A DNA stretch of 64,000 nucleotides from NCBI RefSeq assembly GCF_965284335.1, contig NZ_OZ260076.1; one strand, 5' to 3'. Origin of the DNA: Tabrizicola_A sp965284335. GTDB taxonomy: Bacteria; Pseudomonadota; Alphaproteobacteria; Rhodobacterales; Rhodobacteraceae. Below, piece after piece: positions 23,029-31,643 of this stretch (position 1 is its first letter; each line of letters starts with the position of its first letter). The position numbers were made by a program, and so were the translations under genes. The notes under the pieces were generated by a model. That model did no database searches. It had not been told where the DNA came from and saw nothing but the letters and a program-made list of their open reading frames with translations.

Positions 23029-25053
23029 ATGCGCTGGATTGTCCGCAGTCTGTTTGCCCTGATGACGGTTGCGCTTTTGGCGGTGGGGGCGGTGTTGCTG
23101 ATCCCGGCCGAGCGGGTGGCGGGGCTGGTGGTCGGGCAGTTCAAGACGCTGACGGGGCGCGATATGGTGATTGAGGGGTCGGTGCGCCCGACGGTCTGGC
23201 CGGTGTTGGGGGTCACGACGGGCAAGGTGTCGATCTCGAATGCCGAGTGGTCCGACATGGGCCCGATGTTTCGCGCCGAGAGCTTGGAAATTGCCATCGA
23301 CATGGCCGCGCTGATCGGCGGTGAGGCGAAGATCACCGCGGTTAAGGCGGTGGGGCCGGTTCTTTTGCTAGAGCGCGCGAGGGACGGGCGGGAAAACTGG
23401 ATTTTTGGCGGCACGAGCGGCGGGACGGTCAGCACCGACACGCCGGGTGTTGGCGCACCCTTTACGCTGGGCCGCGCCTTGGTTTCTGGGGGGCGGCTGA
23501 TTTTTGTCGATCACGGCGCGGGCCGCCGGTTTGAGCTGAATGATCTGGCGCTGGACACCGCCATTCCCGATTTTGAGGGGCCAGTTGAGGTGGATCTGTC
23601 GGCGGTGCTGGAAGGCCAGCCCTTTGAGGTTGCGGCGCGTCTGAACGCGTTTCGTGCCGCACTTGATGGCGATTTGATCCCGGTGGACATTGAGTTTCGC
23701 GCCGGTGCGGCCAAGGGCCGGTTTGAGGGGCAGGCGGGCTGGAAGCCCATGGCGGCCAAGGGTGATCTTGATGCCGATCTGGGCAATCTGTCGGCGCTGG
23801 CCGCTTTGGCGGGAGCTTCTGCTCCGAATTTGCCGCAGGGCTTGGGCGCGGGCGGGGTCACGATCAAAGGTGGGGTGACGCTGACCGACGCGGGGTCGGT
23901 GCATCTGCGCGGCGGCACGCTGCGGCTGGATGGCACGGTTTTGGCCGTTGACGCCGATCTGACGCCGGGAGAGGCGCGGCCCAAGCTGGTGGCGAAGGTG
24001 GTGGCCGGGGTTTTGGATTTGCGCGCGGCCATGGGCCAGACGGGCGGCGGCGCGGGCGGGGGTATGCAGTCGGAGGGCTGGCCCAAGGAGAAGATCGACG
24101 TCTCGGCCCTGTCGGCGCTGGATGCCGAAGTCACGCTCAAGACCGATGGCATTGATCTTGGGCTGGCCAAGTTTGGCCCCACATCCTTGCGGCTGGGGAT
24201 TGACCGGGCGCGGGCAGTGTTCGATCTGGCGCGCGTCAAGGCCTATGGCGGTGAGATCACGGGCCAGTTTGTGGTGAATGGCCGCAGCGGGCTGTCGGTG
24301 GGCGGGGATCTGAGCTTTGCCGGTATGGCCTTGCAGCCCTTGATGGACGATTTCGCAGGCTATGAGCGGCTGGTGGGCCGGGGCGATCTGCGGCTGAAGT
24401 TCTTGGGCTCGGGCGGGTCGGTGGATGCGATCATGCAGGGGCTGGAAGGCTCGGGCCGTCTGGATGTGGGGCGGGGTGAGATCTTGGGGCTGGATATTGG
24501 GGGCATGCTGCGGACGCTGGACACCGGCTTTGTCGGTGAGGGGCAAAAGACGGTGTTCAACGCGCTGACGGGCAGTTTTGTGATTGCGGGCGGGGTTTTG
24601 GAGAACAGCGATCTGGTGCTGGATGCGCCCTTTGCCAAGGTGACGGGGGCGGGCAATCTGGGCCTTGGGGCGCGCACGATCAATTATCGGCTGCGCGCCA
24701 CGGCCTTGCAGGATGCGACGGGGGCAGGCGGCATCACCGCGCCGATTGTGATCCGCGGCCCATGGGCCGATCCGAAGATCAGCCTTGATCTGGAGGCGCT
24801 GGCGCGCGAGCAGTTTGAGGCAGAGGCCAAGGCGCTTGAGGCTGCCGCCAAGGCCCGGGCCGCCGAGTTGGAGGCCGAAGCCCGCGCCAAGCTGGAGGCG
24901 GCCGAGGCGGCCGCGCGCGCCAAGTTGCAAGATGAATTGGGCGTGGTGCAGGGCAGCGGCGAAAGTCTGGAGGAGGCGGTCAAGCGGCGCGGCGAAGAGG
25001 TTTTGACCGATGAGGCGGCGCGGGCCTTGGAAAAGCTGTTGGGCGGCAATTAA
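23029..25053 (+). CDS. AsmA family protein
   Basis: A 674-aa envelope protein of the AsmA family, relatives of bridge-like lipid-transfer proteins that affect outer-membrane lipids. One N-terminal membrane anchor lies at about residues 5-25. The AsmA N-domain (RDMVIEGSVRPTVWPVLGVTTGKVSISNAEW) and a C-domain (GLDIGGMLRTLD, TVFNALTGSFVIAGGVL) follow. The last 90 residues are a charged Ala/Glu/Lys coiled coil (EAEAKALEAAAKARAAELEAEA), typical for the family in these bacteria. ATG at 23029 has GGAGG five bases upstream. It starts 107 bp after mraY, where murD would be expected. A bidirectional terminator follows. Confidence 0.88.
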   Translation: MRWIVRSLFALMTVALLAVGAVLLIPAERVAGLVVGQFKTLTGRDMVIEGSVRPTVWPVLGVTTGKVSISNAEWSDMGPMFRAESLEIAIDMAALIGGEAKITAVKAVGPVLLLERARDGRENWIFGGTSGGTVSTDTPGVGAPFTLGRALVSGGRLIFVDHGAGRRFELNDLALDTAIPDFEGPVEVDLSAVLEGQPFEVAARLNAFRAALDGDLIPVDIEFRAGAAKGRFEGQAGWKPMAAKGDLDADLGNLSALAALAGASAPNLPQGLGAGGVTIKGGVTLTDAGSVHLRGGTLRLDGTVLAVDADLTPGEARPKLVAKVVAGVLDLRAAMGQTGGGAGGGMQSEGWPKEKIDVSALSALDAEVTLKTDGIDLGLAKFGPTSLRLGIDRARAVFDLARVKAYGGEITGQFVVNGRSGLSVGGDLSFAGMALQPLMDDFAGYERLVGRGDLRLKFLGSGGSVDAIMQGLEGSGRLDVGRGEILGLDIGGMLRTLDTGFVGEGQKTVFNALTGSFVIAGGVLENSDLVLDAPFAKVTGAGNLGLGARTINYRLRATALQDATGAGGITAPIVIRGPWADPKISLDLEALAREQFEAEAKALEAAAKARAAELEAEARAKLEAAEAAARAKLQDELGVVQGSGESLEEAVKRRGEEVLTDEAARALEKLLGGN

Positions 25054-25093
25054 GCCCTAAAGGCGCGGCCAATCCGGCAGCGATGGCGCAAGA

Positions 25094-25119
25094 AAAAGGG
25101 GGCCGATTGGCCCCCTTTT
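25094..25119. terminator. bidirectional terminator between asmA-like gene and ccp
   Basis: Eleven-pair hairpin AAAAGGGGGCC/GGCCCCCTTTT with a GATT loop, between two convergent stop codons. The A and T runs make it work on both strands. Confidence 0.9.
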
Positions 25120-25137
25120 CCCGTGATTGCGCCGCGA

Positions 25138-26178
25138 TTACTTGATTTCGCTGGTCGGGCGCGGCGTTGAGGCGGTTTCCGGCGGCAAGACCGGCAGCGT
25201 CACCGGCGGCAGCGCGCCGGTCAGGCTTTCCAAGAAGGCCACGATCTGCGCGGTTTCTTCCGGTTGCAGCGTCTCACCAAGCTGGCTTTCGGCCATGATC
25301 TCGACGGCCACCGACAGATCCCAAACCTTGCCCGAGTGGAAATAGGGCGCGGTCAGCGCGATGTTGCGCAAGGGCGAGGCGCGGAACACATATTCATCAT
25401 CCGCCGTATCCGTCACCGCAAAGCGGCCCTTGTCGCCCACAGGCAGGATTTCCGAACCGGGCTTTTCGATCAGGCCAAAGGGATAATAGCCATGGCCGCC
25501 GACGTTGACGCCCGAGTGGCAGGACGAACAACCCTTGTCGACAAAGAGCTGCAACCCGCCCTTGGCCTCATCAGACAGCGCCGCATCATCGCCGTTCAGC
25601 CAAGCATCAAAGGGTGCGGGCGTGATGAGTGTGGCTTCAAAGGCCTCGATCGCTTTGGCCATATTGTCAAAGGACACTGGATCGGCATCATCTGGGAAGG
25701 CGGTTTTGAAGCCCTCGACATAGGCGGGCATCGAGTTCAGCGTGTCGACCACCTGTTCGGGGGTATTGGCCATTTCAACACCGGCCTGAATCGGGCCTTT
25801 GGCTTGGGCGGCAAGGTCATCGGCGCGGCCATCCCAGAATTGGGCCTCGTTCAGCACGGCATTCAGCACGGTGGGCGAGTTGCGCGGGCCTTTTTGCCAG
25901 CCATGGCCAACAGAGGTTTCCATGTTGTCATCGCCGCCGGTGGCAAGGTTGTGGCACGAGGCACAGGAAAACACGCCCGAGGCCGAAAGGCGGGGATCAA
26001 AGAACAGGGCCTTGCCGAGTTCGATCTTTTCGGGGGTGACGGGGTTGTCCTTGACCGCAGGAATGGTCGAGGGCAGGGGTTTGAATTGCGAAGCGACAGA
26101 GTCGCGCAGGGCATCAGCCTGAGCCACGCCGGCAAGAGCCGTGGTTGTAGCTAGGATCAACGGAATAAGGTGACGCAT
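25138..26178 (-). CDS. ccpA: di-haem cytochrome c peroxidase
   Basis: Periplasmic peroxidase of the CcpA/MauG family that reduces hydrogen peroxide with electrons from cytochrome c. Signal peptide covers about residues 1-21 (ALAGVAQA). Two haem-binding motifs are seen: CASCH (about residues 71-75) and CSSCH (about 218-222), with conserved GKALFFDPRLS and FRASPLRNIALTAPYFHSG. 346 aa. The C-terminus is Pro/Thr-rich. ATG with GGAGAG upstream; a longer frame of 11 codons is not needed. A near-consensus FNR box 66 bp upstream suggests induction at low oxygen, as for other bacterial Ccp genes. Confidence 0.94.
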   Translation of the reverse strand: MRHLIPLILATTTALAGVAQADALRDSVASQFKPLPSTIPAVKDNPVTPEKIELGKALFFDPRLSASGVFSCASCHNLATGGDDNMETSVGHGWQKGPRNSPTVLNAVLNEAQFWDGRADDLAAQAKGPIQAGVEMANTPEQVVDTLNSMPAYVEGFKTAFPDDADPVSFDNMAKAIEAFEATLITPAPFDAWLNGDDAALSDEAKGGLQLFVDKGCSSCHSGVNVGGHGYYPFGLIEKPGSEILPVGDKGRFAVTDTADDEYVFRASPLRNIALTAPYFHSGKVWDLSVAVEIMAESQLGETLQPEETAQIVAFLESLTGALPPVTLPVLPPETASTPRPTSEIK

Positions 26179-26243
26179 TAATTCTCTCCGGTCATGTGCT
26201 GTGTCGCGCAAAGACCAAAGGCCATGACTCGCGGATTGGCGCC

Positions 26244-26257
26244 ATGATTTAGATCAA
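26244..26257 (-). promoter_or_regulatory. FnrL/FNR box upstream of ccp
   Basis: Minus strand TTGATCTAAATCAT matches the FNR consensus TTGAT-N4-ATCAA in nine of ten fixed positions. It is placed 66-79 bp ahead of the peroxidase start codon, suitable for an activator site. Confidence 0.7.
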
Positions 26258-26297
26258 TTCTAACACCAAAAAACGCTCTGCGTTTTGGATATGCCGC

Positions 26298-26327
26298 AAA
26301 AGGAAAAGGGCGGCCCAAGGACCGCCC
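26298..26327 (-). terminator. terminator of gcrA
   Basis: GGGCGG/CCGCCC stem with an eight-base loop, followed on the minus strand by TTTTCCTTTT; 26 bp after the gcrA stop. Confidence 0.8.
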
Positions 26328-26352
26328 TGTTTGGCTGTTTTTGTGCCGATCC

Positions 26353-26997
26353 TTAGCGGCGGCGGTCGCGCCGGGCGCTCATCGGTTGGAAGGCAACGCC
26401 GACATGGGCCTCGCAATAGGGTTTTCCGGCAACCGAGGGCAGGCCGCAGAACCAGAAATCTTCTGTGGCCGGGTCACCGATGGGCCATTTGCAGGTGCGT
26501 TCGGTCAATTCCATCAGCGTCAGCTTCTTGGCGCGCTTTTCCACCTCACGCACCGAGGCCAGCGCCTCGGGGCTGATTTCATTGGCCGAGGGCTGTGGCG
26601 GCAGGGGCTGGCCTGCGGGGATGATCGCCTTGCGGATCGGCAAGGGGGTGACCACGGCCGAAGAGGCCGGAGCGGCCATCGGGGGCGCTATGGGGGCGGC
26701 GGCCGGGGCTGCGGGGCGCTCGGCTGCGGGTTTTGGGGCCGGGGCCGGTTTGGCCGCCAGCGGCTCTGCCGGTTTTGGGCTGGGCGCTTCGGCACGGGCC
26801 GGGGCGCTTGCGGGCGCCTCGGTGTCATCCGTGCTGACCGCGCCTTCACCGGCGCGGTTCGACAGGCCAAGCCTGTGCACCTTGCCAATCACGGCATTGC
26901 GGGTGACCCCGCCCAGCTCTTTGGCGATCTGGCTGGCCGATTGGCCTTCGGCCCACATCCGCTTGAGCGTTTCAACGCGTTCGTCGGTCCAGGACAT
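26353..26997 (-). CDS. gcrA: GcrA cell cycle regulator
   Basis: Alphaproteobacterial regulator that binds sigma-70 holoenzyme and methylated GANTC sites to control cell-cycle genes. The N-terminal DNA-binding helix-turn-helix (residues 1-45) reads MSWTDERVETLKRMWAEG and ELGGVTRNAVIGKVHRLGLS, highly diagnostic. A long Ala/Pro linker (about 55-130) follows, then the C-terminal sigma-interacting domain with RTCKWPIGDP, FWFCGLPSVAGKPYCEAH, holding three Cys. 214 aa. ATG has GAGG five bases upstream; a GTG two codons earlier is in frame. Own terminator downstream. The linker is longer than in Caulobacter (173-aa protein). Confidence 0.95.
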   Translation of the reverse strand: MSWTDERVETLKRMWAEGQSASQIAKELGGVTRNAVIGKVHRLGLSNRAGEGAVSTDDTEAPASAPARAEAPSPKPAEPLAAKPAPAPKPAAERPAAPAAAPIAPPMAAPASSAVVTPLPIRKAIIPAGQPLPPQPSANEISPEALASVREVEKRAKKLTLMELTERTCKWPIGDPATEDFWFCGLPSVAGKPYCEAHVGVAFQPMSARRDRRR

Positions 26998-27090
26998 CTT
27001 CACCTCGCCAAAGCCATTTCGGCCATTCTATTCAGGACGCTATCCGATACAAGGCAAGGGGACGGGAATCAAGCGCCGAAAGGGTTGGCG

Positions 27091-27408
27091 ATGGCTCATG
27101 ATTGGCAAACACAAAAAGCAGAGACCTTTGCGACCTTTAAAAAAGGCACGCGGGGGGTGAAATTGCCCAAAGAGGCGGTGGTGGTGTTTTATTTTCTGGC
27201 CGAAGAGGTCAAGCCGCAATGGGCAGCGGCGGAAAAGGCGCTGCGCGGGCGTGGCTTTGTGACGCGCCATGATGCCGATCAGATCGAGGCGCGCACGCCG
27301 ACGGCGATTCCGATTACGGCCGAGGCGATTTGGGATTGGGAAAAGGCGGGCACCGAGGAGGTGCTGGCCTTTGATTTCTGGCCCGATGGCTGGGAGATCG
27401 AGGAATAG
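27091..27408 (+). CDS. RraB-family protein (ribonuclease E inhibitor-like)
   Basis: A 105-aa acidic cytoplasmic protein resembling the RraB family, which in E. coli binds RNase E and lowers its activity. The family pattern is visible: VVVFYFLAEEVKPQWAAAEKALRGRGF then a second half ending WDWEKAGTEEVLAFDFWPDGWEIEE. The frame is open far upstream but that portion is antisense to gcrA; ATG at 27091 with AGGG upstream starts the conserved part. Transcribed divergently from gcrA. The role in RNA turnover is inferred from family only. Confidence 0.75.
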   Translation: MAHDWQTQKAETFATFKKGTRGVKLPKEAVVVFYFLAEEVKPQWAAAEKALRGRGFVTRHDADQIEARTPTAIPITAEAIWDWEKAGTEEVLAFDFWPDGWEIEE

Positions 27409-27413
27409 TCTTG

Positions 27414-27444
27414 CTCCTCGTCGCCGTTCCGGCGCTCGTCGCAA
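27414..27444. repeat. short CTCCTCGTCG intergenic hairpin
   Basis: CTTG-CTCCT-CGTCGCCG TTC CGGCGCTCGTCGCAAG just after the RraB-family stop codon; related to the CTCCTCG elements at 11299 and 32202. Probable terminator. Confidence 0.5.
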
Positions 27445-27452
27445 GGGAAGAT

Positions 27453-27524
27453 GAGTATTTGGAAAGGCGCAAATCCTGGTCGGCTGCTTCTGGCTCCCAA
27501 GGATTTGCCCTTCTCCAAATACTC
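27453..27524. repeat. long inverted repeat with GAGTATTTGG ends
   Basis: Two 27-28-bp arms (27453-27479 and 27497-27524) form an imperfect inverted repeat. Each arm starts with GAGTATTTGGA and contains GCAAATCC near the centre, with an 18-base middle. It lies between the convergent RraB-family and guanine deaminase genes. The arms carry the same GAGTATTTGG core as the element at 2004. It may be a terminator or a mobile palindromic unit. Confidence 0.65.
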
Positions 27525-27580
27525 TTTGGGGGAAGCGGCCTTGGAACAAGGCCGCGCGGGGGGCGAAGCGCCCCCGTTTC

Positions 27581-28864
27581 CTAGCGTGTCGGTTTGCCGT
27601 TCACCCAAGTGGCATGGATCGCCCGGTCATCGCCCATCATGATGGTGGGGAAGATCGCCTGCCAGATATCTTCGGCCCGGGCGGTGGCCTGTTCGATGGC
27701 GGGGGTTGAGGCAAGATCAATGATGACAAGATCGGCCTCCATCCCCGGGGCGAGATTGCCGATACGGTCGGCGGCATGCAGGCTTTGGGCGCTGCCGGCG
27801 GTGGCGAGCCACCAGAGTTCCGCCGGATGCAGCGCGTGGCCGCGCAACTGGCCGATCTCATAGGCTGCCGCCATCGTGCGCAGCATGGAAAAGGACGACC
27901 CACCCCCGGTGTCGGTGGCAAGGCCAATGCGGTGGCCTGCGGATTTGAGCCCGGCCATGTCGAAAAGCCCTGATCCGATGAAGGTGTTGGAGGTGGGGCA
28001 ATGGATGAGGCTCGCGTCCATCTCGCGCAGGCGGTCTTTTTCGCGGTCGGTCAGGTGGATGGCATGGCCATAAAGCCCGCCTTTGCGCAAAAGGCCGTGG
28101 GCCTCGTAGGTGTCGAGATAGTCGCGCGCGGTGGGGAAGAGCGATTTGACCCAAGCGATCTCATCTGTCTGTTCCGAGAGGTGGGTTTGCATCAGGCAGG
28201 TCGGGTGTTCGGCCCAAAGCGCGCCGAGGGCGGAGAGTTGCTCGGGCGTGGAGGTGGGCGAAAAGCGTGGGGTGATGACATAGGAGAGCCGATCCACCCC
28301 GTGCCATTTCGTCAAAAGGGCCTTGCTGTCGTCATAGGCCGATTGCGCGCTGTCGCGCAGGGCGTTGGGGGCGTTGCGGTCCATGCAGGTTTTGCCCGCC
28401 CAGATGCGCTGGCCGCGGCTTTGGGCGGCGGTGAAGATCGCCTCGACGCTGGCGGGGTGGATGGTGGCATAGGTGCAAAAGCTGGTGGTGCCATGGGCGA
28501 GCGTCAGATCGCAGTAGCGGTTGGCCACCGCGCTTGCATAGGTGGGGTCGGCAAAGCGCATCTCTTCGGGGAAGGTATAGCTGTTCAGCCAGTCGATCAG
28601 CCGTTTGCCCCAGGAGGCGATGATGGCGGTTTGCGGATAATGCACATGGGCATCGACAAAGCCCGCCGAGATCAGGTGCGCCCCGTAATCGGTGATCTTG
28701 GCGCTGGGATGGGCGGCAATCAGGGCCTGCGCCTCACCAATTTCGCGGATGCGGCCTTGGTCCACCAGCACCGCGCCCTGCGAGATATGGCGCGCGGCTT
28801 CTGGCCCGTGATGAAAGGGGTCGGCGGTAAAGGTCAGGACTTGTCCTAAGATCAGTTCGGCCAT
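27581..28864 (-). CDS. guaD: guanine deaminase
   Basis: Amidohydrolase that turns guanine into xanthine and ammonia. The metal site motif VDAHVHYPQ lies near residue 70. Guanine-deaminase-specific blocks follow: WLNSYTFPEE, GTTSFCTYATIHP, GKTCMDRNAP, QTHLSEQ, HCPTSNTFIGSGLF and LATDTGGGSSFSML. 427 aa. ATG beginning MAELILG is preceded by GGGGA; an upstream start nine codons earlier is less likely. Transcribed divergently from mgtE; no other purine genes are adjacent. Confidence 0.94.
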   Translation of the reverse strand: MAELILGQVLTFTADPFHHGPEAARHISQGAVLVDQGRIREIGEAQALIAAHPSAKITDYGAHLISAGFVDAHVHYPQTAIIASWGKRLIDWLNSYTFPEEMRFADPTYASAVANRYCDLTLAHGTTSFCTYATIHPASVEAIFTAAQSRGQRIWAGKTCMDRNAPNALRDSAQSAYDDSKALLTKWHGVDRLSYVITPRFSPTSTPEQLSALGALWAEHPTCLMQTHLSEQTDEIAWVKSLFPTARDYLDTYEAHGLLRKGGLYGHAIHLTDREKDRLREMDASLIHCPTSNTFIGSGLFDMAGLKSAGHRIGLATDTGGGSSFSMLRTMAAAYEIGQLRGHALHPAELWWLATAGSAQSLHAADRIGNLAPGMEADLVIIDLASTPAIEQATARAEDIWQAIFPTIMMGDDRAIHATWVNGKPTR

Positions 28865-28991
28865 GCTGTCCCCAAGATGCGCAATTTGCAAACCGGGTCA
28901 GCCTATTGGCTTCTGATAGTTTGGTAAATTTCAAATCCCCCCTGTTTTGACGAAAACAGTTTCGTTAAGCACAGTATAGCCGGGGGTGCGG

Positions 28992-30362
28992 ATGACCAAA
29001 GACATGAGTGTGACAGGCGAAGATGCGGGCCATGTTGACCGTGTGGCCGCCATTTTGGCCGCGGTTGAGCGGCGCGACACCGATCGGTTGGCCGAATTGG
29101 TGGCGCCTTTGCATGCGGCCGATATCGCCGACCTTGTCGAGCAGATTGATCCTGCGGATCGTCGCGCGCTTTTGGCGCTGTGGCCGGGCGGCATTGATGG
29201 CGATGTGCTGTCCGAATTGGACTGGTCGATCCGCGAGGAGGTGATCGAGGCGCTGCCAGATGCCGTGGTGGCCGAGGCGGTGCGGGCGCTGGATACCGAT
29301 GATGTCGTTGATATTCTTGAGGATCTGGAGCCTGAGGGTCAGGGCAAGATTCTGGATGCTTTGGAGGATGCCGACCGCGTCGCGGTGGAGCAGGCGCTGT
29401 CTTATCCTGAATATTCCGCCGCGCGTCTGATGCAGCGCGAGGTTGTCGTGGCCCCCGAACACTGGACGGTGGGCGAGGCGATTGATTATCTGCGCGGCGC
29501 CGAGAGCCTGCCGGACCAGTTTTACCATGTGATCCTGACCGATCCTCGGATCAAACCTGTGGGCTATGTCACCTTGGGCCGCATCTTGTCGGCGCGCCGC
29601 GAGGTGGCGTTGCGCGATCTTGCCGAAGACAGTTTCCGCACCGTGACCGCCACCGCGCCCGAGGGCGATGTGGCCTATATGTTCAACCAATATCACCTGA
29701 TTTCCTGCCCCGTGGTCGATGCCGGGGGGCGTCTGGTGGGGGTGATCACCATTGATGATGCGATGAATGTCTTGGACGAAGAGCATGAGGAGGACATGCT
29801 CTTGCTGGCCGGGGTTGGCGAGGAAAGCTCGATCGCGGATGGGGTTTTTGACACGGTGAAGGCGCGCTTGCCGTGGCTTGCGATCAATCTGGTGACGGCG
29901 TCTTTGTCGGCTCTGGTCATCACGCAGTTTCAAGACACCATTGCCGCGCTGGTGGCTTTGGCCGCGTTGATGCCGATTGTGGCATCCACGGGGGGGATTG
30001 CGGGCACGCAATCGCTGGCGGTGGCGGTGCGGGGGTTGGCGACGCGCGATCTGACGCAGGCCAATGCCGCGCGGGTGGTGCGGCGCGAGGTTTTGTCGGG
30101 GCTGACCAATGGGCTTGCGCTGGCGCTTTTGTTAGGCGGCTTTGGCACGCTGATCTTTGGCGATTGGCATTTGGGGCTGGTTTTGGGGCTGGCGATGATC
30201 GTCAACCAGATGGTGGCCTCGCTTGGGGGGGTGTTGGTGCCTTTGGGTCTGTCGAAATTGGGGTTGGACCCGGCCTTGGCCAGTGGCACCTTTGTGACGA
30301 CGCTGACCGATGTGATGGGGTTTTTCGCCTTTTTGGGGCTGGCGACAGTCATGCTGATTTGA
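28992..30362 (+). CDS. mgtE: magnesium transporter MgtE
   Basis: Mg2+ channel of the inner membrane. The cytoplasmic N-domain covers residues 10-135 with DIADLVEQIDPADR and VVDILEDLEPEGQ, and two CBS domains (about 140-265) act as the magnesium gate. Five transmembrane helices follow (about 285-456), with the pore-lining GGIAGTQSLAVAVRGLA and VNQMVASLGGVLVP. 456 aa, normal. ATG has a GGGGGTG stretch upstream; a GTG two codons earlier and an ATG at 29004 are also in frame. I saw no M-box riboswitch in the 127 bp before it. An MFS transporter gene follows 12 bp later. Confidence 0.95.
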   Translation: MTKDMSVTGEDAGHVDRVAAILAAVERRDTDRLAELVAPLHAADIADLVEQIDPADRRALLALWPGGIDGDVLSELDWSIREEVIEALPDAVVAEAVRALDTDDVVDILEDLEPEGQGKILDALEDADRVAVEQALSYPEYSAARLMQREVVVAPEHWTVGEAIDYLRGAESLPDQFYHVILTDPRIKPVGYVTLGRILSARREVALRDLAEDSFRTVTATAPEGDVAYMFNQYHLISCPVVDAGGRLVGVITIDDAMNVLDEEHEEDMLLLAGVGEESSIADGVFDTVKARLPWLAINLVTASLSALVITQFQDTIAALVALAALMPIVASTGGIAGTQSLAVAVRGLATRDLTQANAARVVRREVLSGLTNGLALALLLGGFGTLIFGDWHLGLVLGLAMIVNQMVASLGGVLVPLGLSKLGLDPALASGTFVTTLTDVMGFFAFLGLATVMLI

Positions 30363-30374
30363 GGCGTTGTTAGG

Positions 30375-31577
30375 ATGAGCGGGCGGCCCATGGGCAAGGT
30401 CGGGTCGATGGCCGTTTTGGTGCTGGCGCAGGTGCTGGTGCTGAGCCTGTGGTTCATCTCATCGGCCACCATGCCGGGGATGTTGGCCGAAGCGGGGATT
30501 GCGCCGGCGCGGCAGGCGGCCTTGTCCAGCGCGGTGCAGATCGGCTTTGTCGTGGGGGCCTTGGCCTCGGCGGTGTTGGGGTTGGCGGACCGCTTTGATC
30601 CGCGACGGCTGTTTTGCCTGTGCGCGGGCTTGGCCGCCTTGGCCAATGGGGCGCTGCCGTTTTTGGCGGTGGGGGGTGATCTGGCGATTGGGTTGCGGGG
30701 GCTGACGGGCGCGCTTTTGGCCGGGGTTTATCCGGTGGGGATGAAAATGGCGGCCGGATGGGGGCTGCGCGACCGGGGGTTTTTGGTGGGGCTTTTGGTG
30801 GGGGCGCTGACCTTGGGCTCGTCCTTGCCGCATTTGCTGGCAGGGCTTGGCGGGGCTGAGTGGCGCGGCACGGTCTTGGCCGCCTCGGTCGCGGCGCTGG
30901 TTGGGGGTGTTTTGGTGCTGCGCGCAGGGCTTGGACCCTATCACGCGCGGGCTGTGGGCTTTCAACCGGGGGCCATTGCGCTGGCTTGGACGGATCTGCG
31001 CATTCGGCGCGCCTTTGGCGGGTATTTGGGGCATATGTGGGAACTTTACACGCTGTGGGCTTGGATGCCCTTGGCGGCGGCGGCGTCGTTTGCGGGGCAG
31101 ATGGAGCGCGGTGCGGCGGGGGCCTTGGCCAGTTGGGTGACATTCGCCGCCATTGCGATGGGCGCGGTCAGTGCGGTGGCGGCGGGCTGGATGGCGGGGC
31201 GGATTGGCAAGGCGAATGTCGCCTATGGCGCGCTTTTGGCCTCGATGGTGGCGGGGCTGGCGACGGCGGCCAGCTTTGGCGGGCCATGGGGGCTGACGGC
31301 GGGGCTTTTCGTGCTGTGGGGCATCGCGGTGATCCCGGATTCGGCGCAGTTCTCGGCGCTGGTGGCCGATGCGGCCCCGCCAGAGGTGGCGGGCAGCCTA
31401 ATGACGCTGCAAACCGCGCTGGGGTTCTTGTTGACCTTTGCGACGGTGCAGGTGGCGCCGATGCTGGCGGCGGTCTGGGGCTGGCAGGTGGTGCTGGCAG
31501 GGTTGGCGATTGGCCCGGCCTTTGGGATTGTGGCGATCTGGCCCCTGCGCGAAGGGCGCGGAACGGGCGCAGGGTGA
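30375..31577 (+). CDS. MFS transporter
   Basis: A 400-aa membrane protein with 12 predicted helices in two blocks of six, with a short basic loop in the middle (RIRRAFGGYLGHM). Helix 2-3 loop has ADRFDPRRLF, a degenerate version of the MFS signature. It looks like the nitrate/drug branch of MFS, but the substrate cannot be told. ATG lies 12 bp after mgtE and may be translated from the same mRNA. Followed by 5-formyl-THF cyclo-ligase. Confidence 0.82.
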   Translation: MSGRPMGKVGSMAVLVLAQVLVLSLWFISSATMPGMLAEAGIAPARQAALSSAVQIGFVVGALASAVLGLADRFDPRRLFCLCAGLAALANGALPFLAVGGDLAIGLRGLTGALLAGVYPVGMKMAAGWGLRDRGFLVGLLVGALTLGSSLPHLLAGLGGAEWRGTVLAASVAALVGGVLVLRAGLGPYHARAVGFQPGAIALAWTDLRIRRAFGGYLGHMWELYTLWAWMPLAAAASFAGQMERGAAGALASWVTFAAIAMGAVSAVAAGWMAGRIGKANVAYGALLASMVAGLATAASFGGPWGLTAGLFVLWGIAVIPDSAQFSALVADAAPPEVAGSLMTLQTALGFLLTFATVQVAPMLAAVWGWQVVLAGLAIGPAFGIVAIWPLREGRGTGAG

Positions 31578-31643
31578 CGCTTTGGCGCAGCGCAAGCGGG
31601 CGCGATGCGGCAGACTGGACGCAGAGCTTTGGGAGGGACGGCG

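Noticed and set aside
23368..24930. 520-codon minus-strand frame inside the AsmA-like gene
   Set aside because: Gln/Arg/Pro-biased sequence without motifs, antisense to a recognisable protein.
26341..27090. N-terminal extension of the RraB-family gene
   Set aside because: This part is antisense to gcrA; the conserved RraB-like region begins at the ATG at 27091.
28865..28991. Magnesium (M-box) riboswitch before mgtE
   Set aside because: The gap to the divergent guaD is only 127 bp and shows no M-box core; only a small ACGAAA/TTTCGT inverted repeat is seen.
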